Of a stretch of DNA of 64,000 bases, positions 1-9,646 are shown in pieces (the first letter of the stretch is position 1; every line of letters begins with the position of its first letter). The stretch comes from Verrucomicrobiia bacterium (GTDB lineage: Bacteria; Verrucomicrobiota; Verrucomicrobiia; Verrucomicrobiales; DEV007). Position numbers and translations under genes: made by a program. A model generated the notes under the pieces. The model had not been told where the DNA came from and searched no databases. It saw nothing but the letters and a program-made list of their open reading frames with translations. The stretch spans positions 62,001 to 126,000 of the forward strand of contig JAUICH010000007.1 of the NCBI GenBank assembly GCA_030427505.1. Direction: 5' to 3'.

Positions 1-420
<420 letters not shown>

Positions 421-467
421 CGCAGCCAGCGCCGGGTTGGCGGCGCAGCTTTCCCCTAAGCGGAATC

Positions 468-1466
468 ATGAACGCCAAGCTGGACGCGCCGTTTCTTGCG
501 CGTTTGCGGGCGGCCTACCCGGTTCGCCGTAGATACCTCGTGGGCGTGTCCGGGGGGCCGGATTCCGTAGCCTTGCTGCATTTGTTGCACGAGGCCGGAT
601 TCCGGAAGCTGGTGATCTGCCACCTGAACCACCGGCTGCGGGGGCGAGAGTCCACCCAGGACGCGGCGTTTGTGAAGCGCCTGGCCAAACGGCTCGGATA
701 CGAGGCCGTGGTGGAATCCGAAGACGTGGCAAAGCGGGCCCAGGCGAGCCGTCAATCCATCGAGACGGCAGCCCGGGAGGCTCGTTACGCCTTCTTTGCC
801 CGGGTGGTGAAGCGGGAGCGGTGTGGGCGTCTCTTCCTGGGGCACCACGCGGACGACCAGGCGGAGACCATCCTCATGAACTTCTGCCGGGGCGCTGGAG
901 CCGCTGGACTGGCCGGTATGTCAGAGGTTTCTCACCGGACGGTGGACGGCCGACGCCTCGAAATCATCCGGCCCCTGCTAGCGGTGTGGCGGGAGGAGGT
1001 AGAGGCTTACCTAGGGCGACATCGCCACACATTTCGGGTAGATCATACCAACCAGTCTGTCGATTATGTGCGAAACCGGGTAAGGCTTCAAGTCATTCCG
1101 TTGCTTCAGGAGGCTTTTGGCCGAGACGTGCGGCCTCTCTTGTTGCGCACTGGAGAATTGGCGCGAGAAGAAGAAGCGCTGATACAGGCTCTCATCGAGG
1201 AACGGCTGGCGGAATGCCAGCCAAGCGAACAGGAGGAGCTTTCCGTGCCCTTTCTCAGGAAGCAACCCGTGGCCCTGCAGCGCCGCGTTCTACGGGAATG
1301 GCTTCTGGCGCGAGGCCTGCCGGGAATCGGCTTTCAGGAAGTGGAAACCGTCCGGTCCCTGATCGCGCAGGGCGCGAGGGTGGCCAAGGTGAATCTTCCA
1401 GGGAACCACTGGGTTCGCCGCCGGGAGAAACGCCTCTTTGTCGAGAGACCAGCGGCGATTGAGTGA
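468..1466 (+). CDS. tilS: tRNA(Ile)-lysidine synthase TilS
   Basis: TilS modifies C34 of tRNA-Ile(CAT) to lysidine with ATP and lysine, so the tRNA reads AUA. The protein has 332 residues. The PP-loop motif SGGPDS sits at about residues 28-33, followed by CHLNHRLRG near residue 51 and GHHADDQAET near residue 124, all diagnostic of the TilS N-type ATPase domain. The remaining 150 residues form a shorter C-terminal tRNA-binding part than in E. coli TilS (about 430 residues). The ATG start at 468 follows serS closely. It ends 20 bp from a convergent minus-strand gene. Confidence 0.94.
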   Translation: MNAKLDAPFLARLRAAYPVRRRYLVGVSGGPDSVALLHLLHEAGFRKLVICHLNHRLRGRESTQDAAFVKRLAKRLGYEAVVESEDVAKRAQASRQSIETAAREARYAFFARVVKRERCGRLFLGHHADDQAETILMNFCRGAGAAGLAGMSEVSHRTVDGRRLEIIRPLLAVWREEVEAYLGRHRHTFRVDHTNQSVDYVRNRVRLQVIPLLQEAFGRDVRPLLLRTGELAREEEALIQALIEERLAECQPSEQEELSVPFLRKQPVALQRRVLREWLLARGLPGIGFQEVETVRSLIAQGARVAKVNLPGNHWVRRREKRLFVERPAAIE

Positions 1467-1485
1467 AAAGGCTCAGCCCCCCCAA

Positions 1486-2358
1486 TCAGGGGTTTTTCGC
1501 CACGGCGGGCCGCTTTTCATCAAAAGCCACGACAACCATTTGCTCGATCTTCTGGTACATGAGGTCGAGTTCTTCCTTGGTGAAGGCCTTACTCTCCGGA
1601 ACATCCAGCATGAGGAGGAGCTGTTCCAAGTCGGAGGTCAACTGTTGGATGTGGGGCAATTCCTGGATTTGCGGTTCCAGGGTGGTCATTTCCTGGAGGA
1701 AATAGGCACAGACATCGGCTCGGCCGAGGACGGAGGCTTTCTTGGGGTCGAAGGGATCCTTGGCGGTGACACAACCGATCTCAAAAGCGCGCAGCCAGCC
1801 GCCCAGGCTGATCAGGTGAGCCGCATCCACGTCGCGCAGGAGCACCATTTCGGCCTCCACGTCGCGTTGAGTCTTGGCCAGCTCGCTCTTCAGTTGCGTC
1901 CATTCACCCAGGGCGCTGTGTTCCAGCAGGCTCTTGGTATGGCCAGAGAGGCGGGTTCCGGCGCCCAACACCTTGGCGTGTTTCAGCAGCGCGCGGCCCA
2001 CTTCCTCCAGATCCAGGAATTTCTCCGACTGCACGATCAGGAAACCGTCCGCGATCAGGCCGCCCAGGCGCAGGGCCAGCAGGGTCCGGTCGGAAGGGGT
2101 ATCTTCTGGAATGGGACGCTTCAGTTTGTCGTAAGGCAGGTCTCCGAGGTTATCCAGGTCTTCGAAAATTTTCTTGATGGAGGGGGTGGTGAAGCTGTTC
2201 ACCCCGAATTCCTCACGGACGTGCTCGTCCTCCAGCAAGTCCTCGGGAAGGTCCTGGGCCTTGAGAGCGGAACCGGCGAGGAGGAAGAGGCCGATCAGGC
2301 AGATCCCCTTCAGAGCCGGACTGAAAAGTGCAATCGCGGAAGATCCGAATGATTTCAT
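1486..2358 (-). CDS. Exported protein of unknown function
   Basis: A 290-residue protein that I do not recognise. Residues 1-35 look like a signal peptide: a hydrophobic stretch (GICLIGLFLLAGSALKAQ) ending in an Ala-x-Ala-like cleavage site before acidic DLPEDLLEDE. The mature part is acidic and mostly helical in appearance, with repeated Leu-rich segments and no cysteine pair or known catalytic motif. It is probably periplasmic. The gene is transcribed alone toward tilS (convergent). The upstream region 2400-2465 is strongly AT-rich and may hold its promoter. Homology could not be tested here. Confidence 0.7.
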   Translation of the reverse strand: MKSFGSSAIALFSPALKGICLIGLFLLAGSALKAQDLPEDLLEDEHVREEFGVNSFTTPSIKKIFEDLDNLGDLPYDKLKRPIPEDTPSDRTLLALRLGGLIADGFLIVQSEKFLDLEEVGRALLKHAKVLGAGTRLSGHTKSLLEHSALGEWTQLKSELAKTQRDVEAEMVLLRDVDAAHLISLGGWLRAFEIGCVTAKDPFDPKKASVLGRADVCAYFLQEMTTLEPQIQELPHIQQLTSDLEQLLLMLDVPESKAFTKEELDLMYQKIEQMVVVAFDEKRPAVAKNP

Positions 2359-2931
2359 GGAAGATGACGTGTTGATGGGGCGACGGAAACGCGGAGGCAG
2401 CGAATTGATATTAGAAACAATACAACTTATCTAAAAATTTTGTTTTTCTAAAATTTGTGGTTTAATGCACTCGCTCCGGTACGTCCTTTGCTATCTAGCG
2501 GATTTCGTAGCGTTTGGTCCCAGGGTGCTTCCATGAATTATTCCGGCGTGACGTCAGGCCATGTACTTTCCGCCCTCGCGGCGATTCGTGGTTTTTTTGG
2601 TCCTCTTCAGCGGGCGATCCCCCATGGCGGTCAGCTTGCGGCCCGGCCCTTGGGAATGCCTCGCGGGATGGAGAACTTTGGCCCACGTCGCGCCGCCGAT
2701 CAAGCGACCTTCTACAGGGAAAGAGGCTTTAAGCAAAGCCGAATTCTTCCGTTGAAAAAAGTAAAAACGACTTTGGCCAGCAGGCTGCTCCGTGGTCCGT
2801 CCCGGGTGGCGGAAGTGCGTGCCTTTCCGGATTTTCAAAGTGGTGTAAACTCCGCGCTTCTTTCAGGAGGAGAGAGCGGGGAATGACGAAAACAGGCCCG
2901 GCTGGCCCGCCGGGTAACGCAGGTAGAATAA
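2359..2931. other. Intergenic region between divergent genes
   Basis: About 570 bases without a convincing gene. Positions 2410-2465 are very AT-rich, with an imperfect direct repeat (TCTAAAAATTTT/TCTAAAATTT) that could carry promoter or regulator sites for the divergent genes. Several short reading frames exist but have no ribosome site or family features. A strong GGAGGAGAG purine stretch at 2866-2876 lies just before the L,D-transpeptidase gene and is better placed for an ATG at 2883 in another frame. Confidence 0.5.
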
Positions 2932-3756
2932 ATGAGCAGGATGGGAGAACTAGAAAGAAGAACGCTGAGAGCGTTGCGGGTGGCATTGTTAGCGATGCTG
3001 CCGGTGTTAGGCGTCAGCTGTGCCGGAACGGCAGGCAAGGATCGGAATCACGTCATGATGATCTCCGTGCCAGAGCAGAAGATGGCCGTGTTCCGCGAGG
3101 GGGTAAAGATCAAGGAATACAAGGTCTCCACTTCGAAATTTGGCGTGGGAGACCAGCCGGGAAGCAACCGGACGCCGCTTGGGCGGATGGAAGTGGCGGC
3201 GAAGATTGGAGAAGGAGCCCGTCCGGGAACCGTTTTTAAGAGCCGCCGGCCCACGGGAGAAGTGGTGGCCGTGGATGCTCCGGGGCGGGACCCGATCGTT
3301 ACCCGAATCCTGTGGTTGCGGGGCCTGGAGGACGGCAATCGAAACGCTTTTGGCCGTTGCATCTACATTCATGGAACGCCCGAAGAGCGGAACATTGGAG
3401 TACCGGTCAGTTATGGATGTATCCGGATGCGGTCGAAGGACGTGGTCCAGCTTTGCCGCATTGTGGGAGAGGGAGCACGGGTGGATGTGACGATGAATCC
3501 GCTGCCTCGCCCGTTCCAGAGAGCGACTCAACCCGCCGCGCCAGTGGCCGCGCCGGACCCAGGGCTGATCCCTCCCAATTTGGCGGCGGCTGAGTCTCGC
3601 GAACCGCAACCTTCCGCGGCGGGGAGACCACCGCTCGTGATCAACACGGCGCCGTCTCAGAATGTCCGGCGGAATACGATCGCGCCAGCCGACCGGGTGA
3701 GCTATACGGCATGGACGCCTCCGGCCCCGCCGCAGTCCGCGGGTCAGAATTTATAA
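2932..3756 (+). CDS. L,D-transpeptidase (YkuD domain)
   Basis: Cell-wall enzyme of the YkuD family, which forms 3-3 cross-links in peptidoglycan or attaches proteins to it. The 274-residue product starts with a hydrophobic leader (about residues 12-33) ending LGVSC, a possible but imperfect lipobox. The catalytic segment has HGTPEERNIGVPVSYGCIRM with the active-site cysteine at codon 163, matching the HxGT...SxGC(I/V)R(M/L) signature. The last 80 residues are Pro/Ala-rich and probably disordered. The start at 2932 is chosen because it gives the export signal. The purine-rich ribosome site upstream at 2866 is about 55 bases away, so start assignment or a small upstream frame deserves attention. 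Confidence 0.88.
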   Translation: MSRMGELERRTLRALRVALLAMLPVLGVSCAGTAGKDRNHVMMISVPEQKMAVFREGVKIKEYKVSTSKFGVGDQPGSNRTPLGRMEVAAKIGEGARPGTVFKSRRPTGEVVAVDAPGRDPIVTRILWLRGLEDGNRNAFGRCIYIHGTPEERNIGVPVSYGCIRMRSKDVVQLCRIVGEGARVDVTMNPLPRPFQRATQPAAPVAAPDPGLIPPNLAAAESREPQPSAAGRPPLVINTAPSQNVRRNTIAPADRVSYTAWTPPAPPQSAGQNL

Positions 3757-3837
3757 AACTATTCCCGGGTGTCGCTTGACATCCGGGCGGTCAACGGTAG
3801 TTTCCCGGCTCCTTTAATCTGGAACCGCTTTTTCTGA

Positions 3838-4110
3838 ATGGCTAATACGAAATCCGCCCTCAAACGCGTCCGGCAAAACAATGCCCGGGCTCTGCATAAC
3901 AAGACTTGGCGTACCCGCGTGAAGACGGAGCGCCGCCGTTTGCAGAAAGCCATCGACGAAGGCGATGCCAAAGGGGCTCAGGAAATATTCGGCGAGTTCG
4001 CTTCCGCGATCGATCGTGCGGCCCGCCGTAAAATGGTGCACCGCAACGCGGCCGCCCGGCTCAAGTCGGAGATGAGCCTGCGGGTCAACGCCGTGGCCGC
4101 CGCCAAGTAA
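3838..4110 (+). CDS. rpsT: 30S ribosomal protein S20
   Basis: Ninety-residue basic protein beginning MANTKSALKRVRQN, the usual S20 N-terminus, and continuing with Lys/Arg-rich helices through KMVHRNAAARLKSEM. S20 binds 16S rRNA early in small-subunit assembly. The gene stands alone, as is common for rpsT. Length and sequence agree with the family. A GC-rich inverted repeat lies 45 bases downstream. Confidence 0.97.
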   Translation: MANTKSALKRVRQNNARALHNKTWRTRVKTERRRLQKAIDEGDAKGAQEIFGEFASAIDRAARRKMVHRNAAARLKSEMSLRVNAVAAAK

Positions 4111-4154
4111 GGAAAGGAAGTCCGCCTGGATTCTCCAGGGTTCTAGCCTGTCCT

Positions 4155-4179
4155 GTCCCACCCCGCTGGCTGGTGGGAC
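4155..4179 (+). terminator. Hairpin after rpsT
   Basis: Perfect 8-bp inverted repeat GTCCCACC/GGTGGGAC with a 9-base loop, 45 bases after the rpsT stop. There is no T-run after it, so it may be a weak or factor-assisted terminator or only a 3' stabilising hairpin. Confidence 0.45.
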
Positions 4180-4373
4180 GGCTCCTCATTCGGGCAATAC
4201 CCGGAATGTAGTCCTTCCCGGCGTACCAGCCTCCCGTCCGGTCAGTCCTGCGGGAATGCTCGTCCATAAGTCCCGGAAACGACGGAATCCACGGGGCGGA
4301 GCGGTTGATTTTAAGGCCGTTTCACGGCTTAGTAAGGGAAGAACGGAAAAACTCTAAAAAACTCGATTCGATC

Positions 4374-4402
4374 TTGCGAAAAAATATCAGTTTTGGTATT
4401 TT
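4374..4402 (+). promoter_or_regulatory. Predicted sigma-70-type promoter
   Basis: TTGCGA and TATTTT separated by 17 bases, inside an AT-rich stretch that stands out from the GC-rich surroundings, 10 bases before the ATG of the zinc-ribbon gene. The transcript would be nearly leaderless. Prediction only. Confidence 0.4.
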
Positions 4403-4411
4403 TACAGCCTC

Positions 4412-4648
4412 ATGACTAAAGAAGACCCTTCGTTGCTGGAGCGCGCTAAGAGAGCCAAGCGGATCGTTCGCAATCCGGCGCAGTACAAGGTCTGTGTGGG
4501 TTGTGACTCCATTGTGGCGGCCAAGGTCAATATCTGCCCCAATTGCCACAGCTATCGCTTCGAGTCCGATCAGGAGTTCGTCGTGGCTCAGGCGAAGAGT
4601 CTTTCCTGCCGTGAGCAACACTCGGTGGTGTCCGAAGATCTGCTGTAG
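4412..4648 (+). CDS. Small zinc-ribbon protein
   Basis: A 78-residue protein with two CxxC knuckles, CVGCDS at about residue 28 and CPNC at about residue 46, spaced as in a zinc ribbon. A single cysteine follows near residue 68 (LSCREQ). A basic N-terminus (ERAKRAKRIVRNP) suggests nucleic acid or ribosome contact, but the function is unknown. It has its own predicted promoter and no operon partner. Real-gene confidence comes from the ordered CxxC pairs and the AT-rich promoter region. Confidence 0.75.
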   Translation: MTKEDPSLLERAKRAKRIVRNPAQYKVCVGCDSIVAAKVNICPNCHSYRFESDQEFVVAQAKSLSCREQHSVVSEDLL

Positions 4649-4893
4649 ATCTTCCGGAAACTCAGCTCCCTTCCACCGTCAGATTCCGCCCAGTTTCGGG
4701 GCGGTCCGCGATCAAGTTGCGACTGTCAGTCTTTCAGGCTGGATTCCCTGTGGCGTTTTCGGTATTTCGCTGATACTCGCCTGAACCATTCGCTTTTGGA
4801 AGTCTCCTGCTCTAGCGGCAGGATGAAGCCAGTTTTTCCAACAGCGGCAGGCTAGAGTGGTCTAAGCTTGAAACCCCGAACCCGCCCACACTC

Positions 4894-6147
4894 GTGAAAA
4901 CGCTACCTACCATCCTGTCCGGTTCCCTCCTTGCTGCCTGCATTGCCGTTGTTTTAGCTCCGCTCCGTCCCGCGTTGGGCGAAGAGAACTGGCCGCGCTT
5001 TCGCGGACCGGCGGGCACCGGTCACTCCGAGGTGACGGACCTGATGGTCGAGTGGGGACCGGAAAACGTCGTGTGGAAGGTGGAATTGAAAGGCGCGGGA
5101 CAATCCGCTCCCGTGAACTGGGGCGACCGGCTGTTTGTCACCAGCGCCTCTGAAGATGGCAAAGAGCGCTACCTCTTTTGTCTGGACCGGAACAATGGCG
5201 AGCTGATTTGGGAAGACACCCTGCCCTGCGGCTCCCCGGAGACCCCGCACAAGATGAACAGCTGGGCCACGCCCACCTGCGCGACCAATGGCGAGTACGT
5301 CGTCGCGTTCTTCGGGCCCGGTGGGCTTCATTGCTACAACCTGGAAGGCGAAAAGCAGTGGTCGAAGGAACTTGGAACCTTTCCCGGTTCCTGGGGCATC
5401 GCGGCCTCACCCATCATCCTGGGGAATCTGGTCATCCAGAACTGCGACGCCGAAGGCCAGTCCTCGCTGGTGGCGCTGGATTTGAAGACCGGTGAAGAGC
5501 GCTGGAAAACTCCCCGGGCGGACATGCCAAAGGGTGGATGGTCCACCCCCATCCTCATCGAGGCGGAGGGCCGGCCGGAACTGATCCTGAACGGCGAGTT
5601 CGGCGTGAATGCCTACGATCCCGAGACCGGTAAAGACTTGTGGTTTTGTGAGGCGTTCAACGGACGCGGTTCGCCGGTGCCGGACTACGCGAACGGATTG
5701 CTCTACGTGGTGAATGGAAAACCGGGCGATCTCTACACCGTAAAGCCGGGAGGCTCTGGCGACGTGACCGCCACGCACCGGAAGTGGCACGCGGAGCGCC
5801 GGGGCGGCCGCGATCTTCCCGCGCCCGCGGTGGTGGGAGACTACCTGCTTGTGGTGAGCATGTCAGGCATCGCCACCTGCTATGACGCGCATACGGGAGA
5901 AACGTTGTGGACCGAACGTCTGGAGGGCGAATTCGCGGGTTCTCCTCTAGTGGCCAATGGCTTGGTCTATCTCCAGACTGTCGCTGGAGGGGAGACATAC
6001 GTGATCCGCCCGGGCAAGACCCTGGACATCGTGTCACGCAATTCTCTGGGGGCGGATAGTCAGGAGCAGTTCCGCGCCTCTCTGGCGCCGATTGGCGACA
6101 AGCTTTACGCCCGTTCTTTCTCCATGCTTTACTGCATCGGATCCTGA
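4894..6147 (+). CDS. PQQ-binding-like beta-propeller protein, exported
   Basis: A 417-residue protein with a signal peptide (about residues 1-30, ending RPALGEE) followed by ENWPRFRGPAGTGHS, the start found in many Planctomycete and Verrucomicrobial 'outer membrane protein assembly factor BamB-like/PQQ repeat' proteins. Several WD/PQQ-type blade repeats are visible, for example GDRLFVTSASEDG, LFCLDRNNGELIWE and ATCYDAHTGETLWTE. No dehydrogenase catalytic residues are evident, so it is more likely a periplasmic binding or scaffold protein than an enzyme. GTG is the annotated start. It appears monocistronic. Confidence 0.85.
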   Translation: MKTLPTILSGSLLAACIAVVLAPLRPALGEENWPRFRGPAGTGHSEVTDLMVEWGPENVVWKVELKGAGQSAPVNWGDRLFVTSASEDGKERYLFCLDRNNGELIWEDTLPCGSPETPHKMNSWATPTCATNGEYVVAFFGPGGLHCYNLEGEKQWSKELGTFPGSWGIAASPIILGNLVIQNCDAEGQSSLVALDLKTGEERWKTPRADMPKGGWSTPILIEAEGRPELILNGEFGVNAYDPETGKDLWFCEAFNGRGSPVPDYANGLLYVVNGKPGDLYTVKPGGSGDVTATHRKWHAERRGGRDLPAPAVVGDYLLVVSMSGIATCYDAHTGETLWTERLEGEFAGSPLVANGLVYLQTVAGGETYVIRPGKTLDIVSRNSLGADSQEQFRASLAPIGDKLYARSFSMLYCIGS

Positions 6148-6375
6148 CAAACACACCCTGCCGCGAAGGCTCCCGAACGCCCTTCGGAAACAAGATAATG
6201 AGGTCGCGGATGTAAGGGAAAATGAGGGCCTGCGTCTTAGCTTCCCATCTGAAAGAATGCTGACGTCAATTCAGGTGGTCAAAGAGATTCCATGCCAAGA
6301 GCGGAAATAAGGAGAAATGGTCACATTTTTTTCTCGCTATTGATAGGAAACTGCGCTGAAGTGCCCAATATTGGA

Positions 6376-6406
6376 TTGACAATGGTCTAGAATTATTAGA
6401 TATACC
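6376..6406 (+). promoter_or_regulatory. Predicted promoter of the TorF-like gene
   Basis: A perfect TTGACA at 6376 precedes an AT-rich segment with TATA-like hexamers at about 6393-6406 (spacing 17-19). It lies 34 bases before the ATG at 6440 in an otherwise GC-rich genome. Prediction only. Confidence 0.5.
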
Positions 6407-6439
6407 AAATCCTCAACATCCAAGGGAAACCGTTATTCA

Positions 6440-7183
6440 ATGAAACCTACCTACCTCATCTCAGGAATCGTCGGGGTGTTTGCGCTCGCTACCAACGTTG
6501 CAAACGCCGGAGCTAAAGAAGTCGTCGTCACACCCGAACCGGCCGCGGTCGAAGAAGCAGACTTGGGCTTCACGCTGAGCGCGGGTTACGACTCCACCTA
6601 CATCTTCCGTGGCGTCGACTACGGGGATAACGGCGTCTGGGTCGGACTTGACTACGAAATCCCGAACACGCCGCTCGCTTTGGGCGTCTGGTACATCAAT
6701 CCTTCGGATGGTGATCAGATCCTGGACGACGAGCTGGACCTCTACGCGACCGTCAGCCAGAGCTACGGCGCCTTGGACGTGTGGTTGGGCTTTACCGCTT
6801 ACCTCTTCCCAGAGCTTGGCGACGGTCACACCTACGAACTCGCGACTGGCGTGGGCACCTCTCTGGGTCCGATCGACCTGGGTCTGTCCGCCGCTTACGA
6901 CTTCGAAATCGAAGGCTGGTTCTTCGAACTGACCGCTGGCCACAGCTTCCCGATCACGGATCGTATCAGCCTCGACCTCGCGGCTGGTATCTCCTACCAG
7001 ATCGACTACAACAGCAACGGCAGCGACTTCAACAACATCCTGCTCATGGCAAGCCTGCCGATCGAACTGACGGACGGAGTGGTGTTCACTCCTTACATCG
7101 CCGGAACGATCTCCCTGGACGCGGTTGAAGACTTCCAGGACGACGAACTGTTCGGCGGTGCGAGTCTTGCCGTCTCCTTCTAA
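6440..7183 (+). CDS. TorF-type outer membrane porin
   Basis: A 247-residue protein. A signal peptide of about 24 residues ends ATNVANAGA. The mature part is a series of alternating amphipathic beta-strands with many Gly, Tyr and Asp residues (TLSAGYDSTYIFRGVDYGDN) and ends in SLAVSF, with the C-terminal phenylalanine recognised by the Bam machinery. The FRG-x-D-x-G segment matches TorF-family putative porins. It would sit in the outer membrane. It has its own promoter and a strong terminator, so it is a single-gene unit. Confidence 0.85.
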   Translation: MKPTYLISGIVGVFALATNVANAGAKEVVVTPEPAAVEEADLGFTLSAGYDSTYIFRGVDYGDNGVWVGLDYEIPNTPLALGVWYINPSDGDQILDDELDLYATVSQSYGALDVWLGFTAYLFPELGDGHTYELATGVGTSLGPIDLGLSAAYDFEIEGWFFELTAGHSFPITDRISLDLAAGISYQIDYNSNGSDFNNILLMASLPIELTDGVVFTPYIAGTISLDAVEDFQDDELFGGASLAVSF

Positions 7184-7230
7184 TCTCACCTGCTAATACA
7201 GGACAAAACCTTATCCATTCCCTTGGACAG

Positions 7231-7262
7231 AAGGCCTCCCGGTGACCCCGGGAGGCCTTTTT
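7231..7262 (+). terminator. Rho-independent terminator
   Basis: Perfect 12-bp stem (7231-7242 with 7248-7259), a 5-base loop and a T-run at 7258-7262. It lies 47 bases after the TorF-like gene and ends that transcript before priA. Confidence 0.9.
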
Positions 7263-7339
7263 CGTTTTGGGAGGAAATGCATTCTGAAACAACGGGGCGG
7301 ATTGCTCGCATTCCGGCGCGGACTGACTAGGTTCATGGG

Positions 7340-9601
7340 ATGGAGACGACGGCCGCGCTGGTCCTTTTGGACGGAGCCAGCGATCTGCAATTTGACTACT
7401 CAGTTCCTCCAGAGCTGACCGGTCGTGTCGTGCCTGGTAGCCGGGTCCGGGTGCCGCTCCGGAACCGGACCGCCACCGGCACCGTGGTGGACTTGCATCC
7501 TCTCCTGGAAGAAGGCGCCAAGTTCAAGCTGAAGCCCATCGCCGATGTCATCGGCCAGGAACCCGCCGTCACCCCCCGCCTGTTGGAACTGGCGAGCTGG
7601 GTTTCCGAATACTACCTGACTTCCCGGGAAGCCGTGCTTCGCGCCATGCTTCCCCAGGCGGTACGAAAGGGGGGTGAGAACGCGGAGAAAAAGCAGTTGG
7701 CGGTCACTCTGCTGAAAGAACCCGCCGCTGAGGAGTTGGAGAAGATCGAGAAACGGGCTCCCCGCCAGGCTCAAGCCTTGCGTTACCTCCTAGACCGGAA
7801 CGGCCAGACGGACGAGCCGCTACTCCTGACCCATCTCATCGATTCCACGGGCGTCGGCCGGACATCCGTGACCGCGCTGGAGGGCGCGGGATTCGTGAGC
7901 GTGGGCAATGCCCGGGTCCACCGGGATCCCTTTGCGAACGAGACTTTTGTGGAGAGCGAAGCGCTGCCCTTGAATGAAGCGCAGCGGGAAGCGTTCGACG
8001 CGATTCACGCCGCCATCCGCGACCCCGAAAACGCAAAGCCCATTCTTCTGTATGGCGTCACCGGCAGCGGTAAGACGGAAGTCTATCTGCAAGCCATCCA
8101 GGAAACGCTGAACCTGGGAAAAGGCGCCATCGTGCTGGTGCCGGAAATCTCCCTGACACCGCAGACGGCCGAACGTTTCAAGCGCCGCTTTGCCGCCATG
8201 CAGGACCAGGTGGCCATTCTCCACAGCCACCTGTCGGAGGGCGAACGGCATGACGAGTGGCAAAAAGTCCTGCGCCGGGAAGCCCGTATCGTGATCGGGG
8301 CGCGCAGCGCCATCTTCGCGCCGTTGGACGACCTGGGGCTCATCATCGTGGATGAGGAACACGAAAACTCCTACAAGCAGGAAAACCCACCGCGTTATCA
8401 GGCGCGGGACCTGGCCGTGGTCCGGGCCCACCTGGAAAAGTGTCCGGTGGTGCTGGGCAGCGCGACGCCCTCTCTGGAGTCCTTTCACAACGCATGTACC
8501 GGGAAATACCTACAGCTGGACCTGCCGGACCGCGTGGATGACAAGGCCCTGCCGCTGATCCGGGTGGTCGACATGACCACGGAGACCCGCCACATCAAGG
8601 GCAAGGCGCAACTGGCCATTCTGTCCCGGAAGCTCGGCATGGAAATTCAGCGGCGCCTGGACGAGGGGGAGCAGGCGATCCTGTTTCTCAACCGGCGCGG
8701 CTTTGCCCGTTCTTTTCTCTGCCCGGAATGCGGCTACGTGGCCGACTGCCAGCATTGCAGCGTGACGCTGACCTACCACCGGGAGGACGAGCGCTTGATC
8801 TGCCATGTCTGCGGATTTCGCAAAATGCCACCCCGGCGCTGCCCAAAGTGCGGAGACCAGGGGGTGCTCTACGCGGGCTACGGCACGGAAAAGGTGGAGG
8901 GATTGCTGAAACAGGCCTTCCCCCAGGCCCGCATTGCCCGGGTGGATACCGACACCATGCGGCGGAAAAATCAGCTTCGCGACACGCTCAACGCCTTCAA
9001 GGCCAAGAAGATCGATCTCCTGCTTGGCACCCAGATGATCGCGAAAGGTCTCCACTTTCCCAATGTGACCCTGGTCGGCATCCTGAACGCGGACATCGGG
9101 CTGCACACCCCGGATTTCCGGGCCGGCGAACGGACCTTTCAGTTGCTGACTCAGGTGGCCGGCCGGGCGGGCCGGGGAGATGTGAAGGGCGAGGTGATTA
9201 TTCAGACCTTTACCCCGCATCATCCCTCCATCCAGTTTGCCCGCCACCACGACTTCACGGGCTACGCCGCCCAGGAACTGGACCTGCGGCGGCAGTTTGA
9301 GTATCCGCCCTTCCGCCATGTGACCCTGGTGACGGTCCGGTCCGCGCACCAGAGGCGCGCGGAATTCTCCGCCGAGACCCTGCACCGCCGGATCAAGGAG
9401 AAGCTTCCCAAAGGCATTGTCTTAAACGATCCGCTGCCGTCACCTTTGGAAAAAGCCCATGGCCAGTTCCGCTACCAGATGATGCTCCGCTGCGCGCACC
9501 CGAGGCGAATCGCGAAGCATCTCTCGACCGTGTTGAAAGACCTCTCCTTTCCCGAAGACGTCATCGTGAGCATTGACGTGGACGCCTATAACCTGAGCTG
9601 A
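7340..9601 (+). CDS. priA: Primosomal protein N', replication restart helicase PriA
   Basis: A 753-residue 3'-5' DNA helicase that recognises stalled forks and reloads the replisome. Visible in order: N-terminal DNA-binding domain, Walker A GVTGSGKTEVY (about residue 240), DEEH box (about 339), then the zinc-binding insert with paired cysteines CPECGYVADCQHC, CHVCG and CPKCG (about 461-515), and the C-terminal helicase motifs ending QVAGRAGRGDVKGEV. The length matches bacterial PriA. It heads a same-strand group with yicC, gmk and coaC, though gaps of 30-45 bp are present. Confidence 0.97.
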   Translation: METTAALVLLDGASDLQFDYSVPPELTGRVVPGSRVRVPLRNRTATGTVVDLHPLLEEGAKFKLKPIADVIGQEPAVTPRLLELASWVSEYYLTSREAVLRAMLPQAVRKGGENAEKKQLAVTLLKEPAAEELEKIEKRAPRQAQALRYLLDRNGQTDEPLLLTHLIDSTGVGRTSVTALEGAGFVSVGNARVHRDPFANETFVESEALPLNEAQREAFDAIHAAIRDPENAKPILLYGVTGSGKTEVYLQAIQETLNLGKGAIVLVPEISLTPQTAERFKRRFAAMQDQVAILHSHLSEGERHDEWQKVLRREARIVIGARSAIFAPLDDLGLIIVDEEHENSYKQENPPRYQARDLAVVRAHLEKCPVVLGSATPSLESFHNACTGKYLQLDLPDRVDDKALPLIRVVDMTTETRHIKGKAQLAILSRKLGMEIQRRLDEGEQAILFLNRRGFARSFLCPECGYVADCQHCSVTLTYHREDERLICHVCGFRKMPPRRCPKCGDQGVLYAGYGTEKVEGLLKQAFPQARIARVDTDTMRRKNQLRDTLNAFKAKKIDLLLGTQMIAKGLHFPNVTLVGILNADIGLHTPDFRAGERTFQLLTQVAGRAGRGDVKGEVIIQTFTPHHPSIQFARHHDFTGYAAQELDLRRQFEYPPFRHVTLVTVRSAHQRRAEFSAETLHRRIKEKLPKGIVLNDPLPSPLEKAHGQFRYQMMLRCAHPRRIAKHLSTVLKDLSFPEDVIVSIDVDAYNLS

Positions 9602-9646
9602 AAGCAGTTGTGCTTCCCCCAGGTTAGGCCTTAATGGAGCCCTGAA

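Noticed and set aside
1438-2352. 304-codon plus-strand frame opposite the exported protein
   Set aside because: Its composition is that of an antisense shadow; the minus-strand frame has the signal peptide and a sensible start.
2883-3239. 118-codon frame with a strong purine-rich ribosome site
   Set aside because: It overlaps the L,D-transpeptidase gene in another frame and its sequence has no structure of a real protein; noted as a start-site question only.
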